Source of the DNA: Methanosarcinales archaeon | GTDB lineage: Archaea; Halobacteriota; Methanosarcinia; Methanotrichales; Methanotrichaceae | DNA length: 14,890 nt | Reading direction: 5' to 3' | Assembly (NCBI GenBank): GCA_013415595.1 | Contig: JAAEEW010000251.1 | Location: 1-14,890, forward strand | In this document: one piece after another, positions 1 to 6,511 of the stretch | How the letters are laid out: each line of letters begins with the position of its first letter | Numbering within the stretch: the first letter of the stretch is position 1 | Notes under the pieces: model-generated | What the model was told of the DNA's origin: nothing | Seen by the model: only the letters and a program-made list of their open reading frames with translations | Databases searched by the model: none | Program-made: the position numbers and the translations under genes

Positions 1-589
1 ACCCTTCAGAGATGTTCACGATTCCGCACAGGTCCATTCTCTGGCCGGCGGCCAGTTCCTGCCCAACTCTATCGCCACTATCGTCCCCCTCACACCCACG
101 GCCTCCCTCATCCCTGTCGTCCTCATCGCCTCCATCGTCCTTATCGTCCTTGTCGCGCTTGCCGCCTCTATCGCCCTTATCGCCACTATCGCCACTATCG
201 TCCCCCCTGGTCGGGCAGGGAGGTGCGCTCAAATCTCCATCTCCATCTTCGAATGCACCGCCCGGGGAGGATCCAAGAAGGGCTGCCAGATCCCCTATTC
301 CCGATCGATTTAAGACGCCCACGGCTCCGTGCATTCTGATTCCCTGCAGGGACTGGGGGACTGCCTGGGGGAGGCAGCCGGCCACCACCAGTCGCCGCCC
401 CTCCAACTGACGCAGCCTCTTTTGCAGGCGTCTCTCGGTGCGGGCGGTAACCGCACAGCTGTTGATGATAAGCACATCGGCAGACCGGAGATCAGCCGGG
501 ACATGGCCCAGCCGGCACAGCTCCTCTGCCGCCTCTCTGGAGTTGCCGAAGTTGGCTGTGCAGCCGTAGGTCTCTATATAAAATTTCAT
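1..589 (-). CDS. MiaB-like tRNA methylthiotransferase (e-MtaB/CDKAL1 type), N-terminal part, cut by window edge
   Basis: The first 196 residues are visible; the rest lies left of position 1. The family adds a methylthio group to t6A37 of tRNA using two [4Fe-4S] clusters and SAM. The start MKFYIETYGCTANFGN is typical of the UPF0004 domain, and its three cluster cysteines are present: C10 (YGC), C45 (NSC) and C72 (AGCLPQ). The visible end, CGIVNISEG at residues 188-196, is where the radical-SAM domain begins; the CxxxCxxC motif would follow just outside the window. Between them, at about residues 129-174, is an Asp/Gly/Lys/Arg-rich low-complexity stretch that is unusual for the family. The ATG at 589 is the only start keeping the conserved N-terminus; an earlier ATG at 594 runs straight into a stop. 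No clear RBS is seen. The gene lies 50 bases behind the permease gene and may be co-transcribed. Family call firm; exact tRNA target inferred. Confidence 0.88.
   Translation of the reverse strand, partial: MKFYIETYGCTANFGNSREAAEELCRLGHVPADLRSADVLIINSCAVTARTERRLQKRLRQLEGRRLVVAGCLPQAVPQSLQGIRMHGAVGVLNRSGIGDLAALLGSSPGGAFEDGDGDLSAPPCPTRGDDSGDSGDKGDRGGKRDKDDKDDGGDEDDRDEGGRGCEGDDSGDRVGQELAAGQRMDLCGIVNISEG
69..206. repeat. Repeat-rich tract coding the acidic insert of the MiaB-like gene
   Basis: A 21-base perfect direct repeat occurs at 69-89 and 186-206, offset by 117 bases (39 codons, so in frame). Its right copy adjoins a run of four 9-base units at 164-199, with consensus GCCACTATC on the plus strand. 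On the coding strand the units read Asp-Ser/Lys/Arg-Gly. The DNA between is also built from GAC/GAT and GGC codons. Any gain or loss between repeats would leave the reading frame intact. Confidence 0.8.
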
Positions 590-639
590 ATCATTTATAA
601 AAGCTCATTTCGTCAGGACAATGCATCTGGACGGGCCGG

Positions 640-1716
640 CTACTGGGAAGCCTCGTTGCTGTTCCTCTCCATCATCTCCTCTCGCCGCACCTGGTATATT
701 CCCACCAGCACGCCCATGGTGGCCGGGGCCAGGAAGAAGCCTCCGATTCCGGCTACCAGGGCCCCGCCCAGGAAGGAGAGCATGACCAGCAGAGGATGGA
801 TGGACGACCTGACCGAGACGATGTAGGGCCGCAGCACCAGCTCTGAGGGCAGATAAATCACCAGGGAGGCGACCACGAAGAAGGTCATGGCCTCCAGCGG
901 TCCCAGGTTGACGTAGCGGTAGAGGGAGACGGGGATTATCACCGCCCAGGCGGTCAGAATGGGGACCAGTCCGGCCAGAAATACAAGGCTAGCCAGGGCG
1001 AAGGGCCGGGGGAGGCCGAACAGATAGAACACGAAGGCGGAGAGGATGCCACCCATGATGGCCGTGTACATGCTGCCCAGAAATATGCCGGAGAGTATCT
1101 GGTCTATCCTGGTGAAGTACTTCTTGTGGACCTCCACCCTCTCCTGGGGTATCAGGGAGAACCAGGACTGGGCAAACTTCATGCCGTCCCGGAGGAGGAA
1201 GTAGCACACCGGAATGGCCAGGATCAGGTTCAGGGTCACCAGCACCAGGTTCTTGCCGTAGTTGAAGACCGGGATGCTGGCGGCAATGGAGGTTATTATC
1301 CCCAGGATGTTCTGGATGCTGCCGGTCAGCATCTCGTAAATGTAGGGCGGGATCTCGAATTCCTGAATGAACGTGCCAATCCCCTTGATTATGTCCCCCT
1401 GGTGCTGGGCCAGGGAGAGCATCTGATTGGCTATCTCCAGGGCCCCCAGAGAGAGCACCACGGTGATGGGGATGATGATGCATACCGTGGCCACGGCGGA
1501 GCCCAGCCGATCCCGGATCCCGAAGAAGCTCTTGATGGGCCGGCCCAGATAGGCGAAGACCGTGCCCAGCACCAGGCCGTCCAGCAGGGGAAAGAGGAAA
1601 TAGGATAACAGGAGCAGGGCAGCTAGCACCAGCAGCAGAGCCCATCTGTATGAATGGTATCGGGATTCCATGTGGTTGTCCAAAGCCTGCACCAGTTCTA
1701 ACTGAGGTCTTCTCAT
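640..1716 (-). CDS. AI-2E family transporter (PF01594 type permease)
   Basis: A polytopic membrane protein of 358 residues, close to the usual family length. Hydrophobic segments lie at about residues 24-45, 47-57, 73-95, 133-150 and 155-175, with more between about 205 and 340. A soluble, amphipathic stretch at about 95-135 matches the variable middle of this family. The C-terminal signature is present: LSFLGG, then AGIGGFFLAPA, then a short charged tail. Members are linked to export of autoinducer-2 or to sodium/proton antiport, but the substrate in archaea is unknown and I do not assign one. The ATG at 1716 has no good RBS; an AT-rich AATATTTAG precedes it, so a leaderless start is possible, and the next Met (residue 16, at 1671) is an alternative. 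The gene follows the TrpD-like gene after 66 bases and precedes the MiaB-like gene. Confidence 0.85.
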   Translation of the reverse strand: MRRPQLELVQALDNHMESRYHSYRWALLLVLAALLLLSYFLFPLLDGLVLGTVFAYLGRPIKSFFGIRDRLGSAVATVCIIIPITVVLSLGALEIANQMLSLAQHQGDIIKGIGTFIQEFEIPPYIYEMLTGSIQNILGIITSIAASIPVFNYGKNLVLVTLNLILAIPVCYFLLRDGMKFAQSWFSLIPQERVEVHKKYFTRIDQILSGIFLGSMYTAIMGGILSAFVFYLFGLPRPFALASLVFLAGLVPILTAWAVIIPVSLYRYVNLGPLEAMTFFVVASLVIYLPSELVLRPYIVSVRSSIHPLLVMLSFLGGALVAGIGGFFLAPATMGVLVGIYQVRREEMMERNSNEASQ

Positions 1717-1782
1717 CTAAATATTGCTGACGCCTTATTATTGTTGGCGCCTGGCAGAGGTGGATGAGAGATGGGGGGCAGC

Positions 1783-2901
1783 TCAGGATGGGGAACAGGC
1801 CGTCTCCACCAGGACCTCGAACCTCTCTCTATGCTCCCCGGGATTGGAGCTCTGCTGCATGACCCAGTCCTTCAGCTTCTGGACCGGCCGCCCGCTCTCC
1901 AGTATCTCCCCGGCCCTGGCCACCCCTTCCTCCAGGTCGGAAGCCCGGCCGGTGATGTACAGCAGGGGCGCGGCGTTGAGGCAGATGATATCCCGGCGGG
2001 GTCCGCGGTCCTCGCCGGAGAGCATCCTAACCATTCGCAGGGCCTCCATGCTCCGGTCCGGCTCCACTCCGATGGCCTCCTCCCGGCACCTCTCCAGGCC
2101 CATCTCTTCCGGCCTTAGCGCATACTCCACGATCTCGCCGTCTTCACCTAGCTCGGCCACCAGGGTCTCGCCCAGGGTGGACATCTCGTCCATGCCCCGG
2201 CGGCCCCCGGCGTCCAGGCCGTGGACCACCATCGCCCGCCGGTAGCCGATCTCATGCATGGCCCGGGCGATGGGCAGGACCATCTCCCGGGAGTAGACGC
2301 CCCGCACGCCGTAGGTGGGCAGGGCCGGGTTGGCCAGGGAGGCGGCGATGTTCAGAATGGTGCCAAAGCGGATCTGGGAGAGAATGCGGCATAAGGCCTG
2401 GGGGTGGACCTGGCCGCTCATGCCGTTGAAGATGCCGATTCCCGCCCTCTCGATGCTTCTCTTCACCAGGGAGACGTCGCACTCCACGCCCACCCCCAGG
2501 GCCTCCAGTATGTCCACCGTCCCGCAGCGGGATGTTATGGCCCGGGAGCCGTGTTTGGCCATGCACACCCCGTCGGCGGCGGCCACGATGGCGGCGGCGG
2601 TGCTGATGTTGAAGGTCTTGATGCTGTCCATGCCCGTGCCGCAGTTCTCCACCAGAGGGCCGCTGACCTCCGGCCGGACCTTGACCGTGTCCAGCTCGTA
2701 GATGGCCTCCCAGCTTCCGGCAATCTCCTCCGGAGTGGCGCCTTTGGCGGTTATGGCTGCCAGGAAGGCTCCCTGCTGCAGGTCTGGCTGCTCGCCGGTC
2801 AGCACCTGTCTGAACATCTCTCTGGCCTCCTCTCTGGTCAGGTTCCGGCCCTTGATCAGGGCGTCGACCCGTCTTCCGAAGTATCTCAGTCTCTCTTCCA
2901 T
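1783..2901 (-). CDS. TrpD-like (anthranilate phosphoribosyltransferase family) protein, divergent paralog
   Basis: A protein of 372 residues with the family-3 glycosyltransferase/phosphoribosyltransferase fold: a helical N-domain (about 1-75), then a PRPP-binding region. Recognisable TrpD landmarks are GTGMD (88-92), TFNIST (96-101), KHGSR (116-120), a DILEALGV stretch, NPA (191-193), VVHG (224-227) and MDE (237-239). Genuine TrpD has GTGGD and KHGNR, so two PRPP-site positions differ. In my alignment by eye, the arginine that contacts anthranilate falls on Leu174 (CRILSQIRFG). An AGGRR insertion precedes the Mg-binding Asp-Glu pair. A different acceptor than anthranilate is therefore likely, and no trp genes are nearby. 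I chose the ATG at 2901 over the much longer open frame because the family N-terminus starts there and the frame farther upstream overlaps the dehydrogenase gene. It lies 17 bases behind that gene, so the two are probably one operon. Family firm; reaction unknown. Confidence 0.85.
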   Translation of the reverse strand: MEERLRYFGRRVDALIKGRNLTREEAREMFRQVLTGEQPDLQQGAFLAAITAKGATPEEIAGSWEAIYELDTVKVRPEVSGPLVENCGTGMDSIKTFNISTAAAIVAAADGVCMAKHGSRAITSRCGTVDILEALGVGVECDVSLVKRSIERAGIGIFNGMSGQVHPQALCRILSQIRFGTILNIAASLANPALPTYGVRGVYSREMVLPIARAMHEIGYRRAMVVHGLDAGGRRGMDEMSTLGETLVAELGEDGEIVEYALRPEEMGLERCREEAIGVEPDRSMEALRMVRMLSGEDRGPRRDIICLNAAPLLYITGRASDLEEGVARAGEILESGRPVQKLKDWVMQQSSNPGEHRERFEVLVETACSPS

Positions 2902-2918
2902 CCTTGAAACCCCATTCG

Positions 2919-3962
2919 CTATCTGCAAATCACGGCCTTCATTCCCGCCCTGGTCATGGCGTGCTCCAGGGCCTTTCCCACTCCTCCAAGATCCGTCCTC
3001 ATGGTGATCAGCCAGCGGACGTCGATCTCTCTGGAGCTGATCATCTCTGCAGCCACCCGGTTCTGCCGGCTGGTGCTGCCGTAAGCTCCAACCAGCATCA
3101 GGTCCCGGTAGTGCATGGTCCGGATGTCCATCACCTCGCGGAAGCTTCCCGGCCGGGGCCCGGAAAAGAGGCTGATCCGGCCCCGGGGGGCCAGGAGCCC
3201 CAGCATATCGCAGTCCACGTCGATCTCCGGGGTGGCGGGCAGGATCACGTCCACCCCCCGGCCGCCGGTCTCCTCGGCCACCACGTCCCGGATCGTCTGG
3301 TCCCGGGTGTCGATCACCCGGTCGGCCAGGCTCTGGCCCCGGCGTTCGGCCATGCGGATTCGGCCCGGCAGCCTCTCCGCCAGGAGCACCTTCTCCGCCC
3401 CCCGCCTCCGGGCCAGGAGGGCGTGCAGGCAGCCGATGGGGCCGCCCCCCAGCACCAGGACTTGGTCCAGGGGGCCTACGCCAGTCAGCTCCTGGCCGTT
3501 GATGCAGCAGGCCAGGGGCTCGGCCAGGGAGGCCAGGGAAAGGTCCGCTCCCCTCTTCAGCCGGCAAAGCCCCCGGACCAGGCTCTCCCGGGGCAGGGCC
3601 ACCAGCTCGGCATAGCCGCCGTCCCGGTTGAACCCCAGGATGCCCATGCTCTCGCACTGGTTGTCCTGGCCTCGCCGGCAGGGGCGGCAGACTCCGCAGG
3701 CCAGGCCCGGCCAGACCTGGACCGGATCGCCGGGGGAGAGGTCCGATTCCGATTCGTCCACCTGATCGATCCTGCCGGCGATCTCGTGCCCCAGCACCCG
3801 GGGATAGGAGAGGTCGCGGTGCCCCCTCTCCAGCATCTTCACGTCGGTCCCGCAGACCGAGCAGCTATGGACCCTGACCAGGGCACCGCCGGGAGGGCAG
3901 TCGGGCGCTGGCATCTCCCGCAGCTCCAGGCGGCCGGGGGCGGTCAATACGGCTGCCTGCAC
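2919..3962 (-). CDS. Zinc-dependent medium-chain dehydrogenase (alcohol/sorbitol/threonine dehydrogenase family)
   Basis: A cytosolic NAD(P)-dependent oxidoreductase of 347 residues. The GroES-like N-domain carries the catalytic zinc ligands C37 (VCGTD) and H59-E60 (LGHE). The structural-zinc loop has C89, C92, C95 and C103. The Rossmann glycine motif LGGGPIG follows at about residues 168-175. All zinc ligands are present, so an active enzyme is expected; the substrate cannot be told from sequence. I start it at GTG 3962: a GGAGG on the minus strand (3975-3971) sits 8 bases upstream, and the protein then begins MQAAVLTAPG as in relatives. The TTG at 3968 is in frame but only 2 bases from that GGAGG. 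It is probably co-transcribed with the TrpD-like gene, suggesting that the two act on a common metabolite (inference). Confidence 0.87.
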   Translation of the reverse strand: MQAAVLTAPGRLELREMPAPDCPPGGALVRVHSCSVCGTDVKMLERGHRDLSYPRVLGHEIAGRIDQVDESESDLSPGDPVQVWPGLACGVCRPCRRGQDNQCESMGILGFNRDGGYAELVALPRESLVRGLCRLKRGADLSLASLAEPLACCINGQELTGVGPLDQVLVLGGGPIGCLHALLARRRGAEKVLLAERLPGRIRMAERRGQSLADRVIDTRDQTIRDVVAEETGGRGVDVILPATPEIDVDCDMLGLLAPRGRISLFSGPRPGSFREVMDIRTMHYRDLMLVGAYGSTSRQNRVAAEMISSREIDVRWLITMRTDLGGVGKALEHAMTRAGMKAVICR

Positions 3963-3970
3963 GCTCAAAT

Positions 3971-3975
3971 CCTCC
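3971..3975 (-). promoter_or_regulatory. Shine-Dalgarno GGAGG that fixes the dehydrogenase start
   Basis: On the minus strand GGAGG is followed after 8 bases by GTG (3962) and after only 2 bases by TTG (3968). The spacing supports GTG as the start codon. Confidence 0.7.
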
Positions 3976-3980
3976 GGCAG

Positions 3981-4025
3981 CCGTCGACGGAGGTGGATAG
4001 GGTCCCCTGGGCTTGATCGATCAAG
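3981..4025. promoter_or_regulatory. Two perfect palindromes upstream of the dehydrogenase gene
   Basis: CTTGATCGATCAAG at 4012-4025 is a perfect 14-base palindrome, and CCGTCGACGG at 3981-3990 is a perfect 10-base one. Both lie between the CobT-like stop and the dehydrogenase start. A weak T-rich TATA candidate (CTTTTTAGC on the minus strand, about 4046-4038) lies just upstream, so the 14-mer would fall near the transcription start, a position suited to a repressor operator. No regulator is encoded next to it. Confidence 0.35.
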
Positions 4026-4055
4026 GTCATCGCCTCGTGCTAAAAAGTCCCTGAC

Positions 4056-5093
4056 TTACTTGGGCAGCTCCACCGTCATCAGCACCCGGTCGGTCTCTTC
4101 CACGATCTGCTGCTGGGTTATGCCGTACAGGCTGGCCGCCAGGACCGCTCCTCCTGCTCCCACGCCCTCCTTGACGTAGCCCTTTGCGTAGACCTGCAGG
4201 CCGGGGATCTGGGACCTCTCCAGGCCGGGGTCGGACAGGTAGCAGGGGATGCCCATCTCCTCCACCATCTCCAGGAAGCTGGCGCTCTTATCCTCGGCGA
4301 TGTACCTGGTGGTGGCTATGGAGATGTCGCCCTCGATCTCCAGGGCCCGGGCCAGGGCCAGGACGGCAGCCATCTGGGTGCCGCCGGCCAGCACCACTCT
4401 GGTGCCCTTCAGCCCCTGGAGCAGTCCCAGGGCGCAGGGCATCATGGGGTCTCCCAGCTCGACCACGGCCTTCAGGGGGTCGTTCTTCAGGCTGCCGGCC
4501 CGGGCGCCGCAGCGCTTCATGGCCTTCCTCACCACGCCGCACTTGAGGTCCAGGGGATTCTCGGCGAAGCTGCTGCTCACGAAGCCGCCGTAACCCAGGG
4601 CCTTGAGGACGGCCAGGGCGGTGGTGGTGCCTCCGGCGATGGACTCGCCGATGAAGACGCAGTCAGAGAGGCGGGCCAGCTTCTTTCCCAGGATGGACGC
4701 CCTCTCCATGGTGCCGGCGACGTCGGAAACGCCGCTCTTCTCGGTGATATCGGCCCCCGGCTGGCCGCCCATCTCCACGTAGGGGACCGCCGGCTTCTTT
4801 CTCAGGCCGCTGGCCACGAAGAGGGTGGGAATATTGGCCAGGGTCAGGGCCGCCCTGGTCACCACCGCCGGAGTGGGGGAGCCCCCGGGGCTCTCCGGCA
4901 GCTCGGGCATGGTGATGATGCGGTTGACCTCCACCAGCTCGGCGTCCGCTCCCGGGGTGTAGTCTGTGAGCTCGGTGGTGGTCCCGGCGGCGCTCAGGCC
5001 CGGAATCTTGCCGGTGTCGGTGTTGGATATCACGCAGAGGAACAGCGGTCTTTGGGGTATGAACTTGAACTCGGGGTCGATCCAGTTGGACAT
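4056..5093 (-). CDS. cobT: CobT-family (UPF0284, TIGR00303-type) nicotinate mononucleotide phosphoribosyltransferase-like protein
   Basis: A protein of 345 residues, normal for the archaeal UPF0284 family. By family it belongs to the lower-ligand activation step of cobamide synthesis: phosphoribosyl transfer from nicotinate mononucleotide to a base, giving alpha-ribazole phosphate. Glycine-rich motifs typical of the family are seen: IGESIAGGTTTALAVLKALG (148-167), SSSFAENP (173-180) and LAGGTQMAAVLALA (235-248), plus a conserved N-terminal stretch with FLCVISNTDTGKIPGLSAAG. Cobamides are essential for methanogenesis (methyltransferase Mtr), so the gene fits the host. It has its own AT-rich promoter and lies 96 bases behind moeA. 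The ATG at 5093 has no strong RBS and may be nearly leaderless. The family call is solid; the exact activity in archaea is less directly established. Confidence 0.82.
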   Translation of the reverse strand: MSNWIDPEFKFIPQRPLFLCVISNTDTGKIPGLSAAGTTTELTDYTPGADAELVEVNRIITMPELPESPGGSPTPAVVTRAALTLANIPTLFVASGLRKKPAVPYVEMGGQPGADITEKSGVSDVAGTMERASILGKKLARLSDCVFIGESIAGGTTTALAVLKALGYGGFVSSSFAENPLDLKCGVVRKAMKRCGARAGSLKNDPLKAVVELGDPMMPCALGLLQGLKGTRVVLAGGTQMAAVLALARALEIEGDISIATTRYIAEDKSASFLEMVEEMGIPCYLSDPGLERSQIPGLQVYAKGYVKEGVGAGGAVLAASLYGITQQQIVEETDRVLMTVELPK

Positions 5094-5160
5094 GGTTTCC
5101 CAGTTCGCCGGCGTGGTATATTAAATAAACGCTACATTATTTAAAACAATTTAACTTGAT
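5094..5160 (-). promoter_or_regulatory. Promoter region of the cobT-like gene
   Basis: This AT-rich island contrasts with its G+C-rich surroundings. Read on the minus strand, a TTTATTTAATATA element (about 5131-5119) lies roughly 25-35 bases before the ATG at 5093, which predicts transcription starting close to the start codon. A second AT-rich block (TTTTAAATAATG, about 5146-5135) lies just upstream. No cobalamin-riboswitch-like structure was recognised. Confidence 0.5.
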
Positions 5161-5189
5161 TTCCGGGAAAGTGGAGTTTTTTTCCCCGC

Positions 5190-6386
5190 TCATTCGATGA
5201 GCATAACCTCCACCCTCTCCCCGGCCTCCATTCCCTCCGACTCCTCCGGCACCACCACTATGCCCTCTGCCCGGGCCACAGAGCTCAGTCTCCCCGCCCC
5301 CGAGGTCATAATGGGCTCGGCCAGGTCCCCCTTCAGGGAGACCCGGGCCAAGGTCAGGTAGCCGGGCCGGGAGACGATCTTGCCGGCCAGGGTGGCGGAG
5401 ACGGTCTTTAGCCGGTCGTCCAGGCGGGCCATCTTCTTCAGGGCCGGCCGAACCAGCAGGTACAGGGCGGCCAGGGCGGCCACCGGATAGCCGGGGAGGC
5501 AGACCACGGGGGTCTCCCCGGCCAGCCCGATGGCAGTGGGCTTGCCCGGGGTGATCCTCAGCCCGTGGACCAGGAGCCGGCCCATCTCGGAGACGGCCCG
5601 GGGGGCGTAGTCCTTCTCTCCCACCGAGGTGCCGCCGATGAGCAGGATCAGGTCCGCCTCCCGGCCGGCCTGGCCAGGGCCCATGGTCCCCCTGATGGTT
5701 TCCCTGATAGTCTCTTTGATCAGCTCCTTCTCGTCGGGGACGATTCCCCGCCTGGCCGGGCGGCCGCCCCACTGCTGCACGTAGAGGGAGGCCATCAGGC
5801 CGTTTATCTCGTAGGCCTGGCCAGGGCCGGGGCTCTCCGGTCCGTCCAGGCTCACCAGCTCGCTTCCGGTGGGGATAATGGCCACCCGGGGGCGGTCGTA
5901 AACCCGGACATCTCTCCATCCCAGGGCGGCCATCAGGGCCAGATCGGGGGGGCGGAGGCGTCGTCCGGCGGCCAGAACAGTCTGGTTCCGGGAGATGTCC
6001 TCTCCCACCCGGGAGACATTTCGCCAGGGGTAGAGCGGGGCCATGATCTCCACCTCTCGCTCCCGGCGCACCGCGTCCTCCATCATCACCACCGCGTCCA
6101 TCCCCGCAGGCACCTCCATGCCCGTCCTCACCGGAATGGCCTCTCTCCCCAGGTCCAGGTAGACGGGCGCGGTGAGGCTGGCTCCCCGGGTGTCCGCGGC
6201 CCGGACGGCAAATCCGTCCATGGCGGCGCGGTTGAAGGACGGCAGGTCGACGGGCGAGCAAATATCCTCTGCCAGGACCCGGCCCGCGCCCTTTGCCAGT
6301 GGCAGCTCCTCTGTCCTGGACAGGGGAGGACATAGCTGGAGGATGCAATCCAGGGCCTCTCTTGCGCCGGAAAGCTCTTTGAACAT
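5190..6386 (-). CDS. moeA: Molybdopterin molybdenumtransferase MoeA
   Basis: A protein of 398 residues, the usual MoeA length. MoeA inserts molybdate (or tungstate) into adenylylated molybdopterin; in methanogens the product serves formylmethanofuran dehydrogenase. Domain order is normal: an N-terminal MoeA domain with PSFNRAAMDGFAV (49-61), a beta-rich domain II (VRTGMEVPAGMDAV), the MogA-like domain with RVAIIPTGSEL and GGTSVGEKDY (251-260), then PGKPTAIG and the CLPGYPVAA loop, and a small C-terminal beta domain ending VEVMLIE. The start at ATG 6386 is supported by AGGAG 9 bases upstream (6400-6396) and by family alignment. The frame stays open to 6476, but that extension would cover the promoter. 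It diverges from ppsA and is followed by the cobT-like gene after 96 bases. Confidence 0.93.
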   Translation of the reverse strand: MFKELSGAREALDCILQLCPPLSRTEELPLAKGAGRVLAEDICSPVDLPSFNRAAMDGFAVRAADTRGASLTAPVYLDLGREAIPVRTGMEVPAGMDAVVMMEDAVRREREVEIMAPLYPWRNVSRVGEDISRNQTVLAAGRRLRPPDLALMAALGWRDVRVYDRPRVAIIPTGSELVSLDGPESPGPGQAYEINGLMASLYVQQWGGRPARRGIVPDEKELIKETIRETIRGTMGPGQAGREADLILLIGGTSVGEKDYAPRAVSEMGRLLVHGLRITPGKPTAIGLAGETPVVCLPGYPVAALAALYLLVRPALKKMARLDDRLKTVSATLAGKIVSRPGYLTLARVSLKGDLAEPIMTSGAGRLSSVARAEGIVVVPEESEGMEAGERVEVMLIE

Positions 6387-6511
6387 GGGATCTAACTCCT
6401 GCCTCCCGGCATATAAAAACCCCGAACATCCTGGAAAAGTAATATATATAGTAGTAAAGGCATGCTCCTGCAACATCCCGATTACTGAATTAATAACAGG
6501 ATGGATGATAA
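6387..6511. promoter_or_regulatory. Divergent promoter region between moeA and ppsA
   Basis: On the plus strand the purine-rich GGAAAAGT (6433-6440, BRE-like) followed by AATATATATA (6441-6450) is a good archaeal promoter. It predicts a ppsA transcript starting near 6472, with an AGGATGG ribosome site at 6498-6504 ahead of ATG 6512. The same TATA core is nearly symmetrical. Read on the minus strand it would start moeA transcripts near 6420, keeping the AGGAG at 6400-6396. A second minus-strand element, GTTTTTATAT (6420-6411), would start transcription inside or past that RBS. Confidence 0.65.

Noticed and set aside
69..206. CRISPR-like array from regularly spaced repeats
   Set aside because: The units are 9 bases, contiguous and in frame inside a coding gene, with no unique spacers.
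310..504. 64-residue minus-strand open frame that suggested a frameshift in the MiaB-like gene
   Set aside because: Reading codon by codon from ATG 589, the frame stays open to the window edge; the short open frame is simply another frame inside the gene.
2902..3657. Upstream extension of the TrpD-like frame by about 250 residues
   Set aside because: It overlaps the dehydrogenase gene in another frame, has Gly/Pro/Arg-rich shadow composition, and TrpD homology starts at ATG 2901.
2904..4016. 370-residue plus-strand open frame
   Set aside because: It lies antisense to the dehydrogenase gene, whose zinc and NAD motifs are clear; high G+C keeps antisense frames open.
5177..5183. T7 run on the plus strand as a terminator
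   Set aside because: No plus-strand gene ends there; for the minus-strand moeA transcript it is an A-run.
6387..6476. 30-residue N-terminal extension of moeA
   Set aside because: It would cover the TATA elements and RBS; family alignment and the AGGAG at 6400-6396 support ATG 6386.
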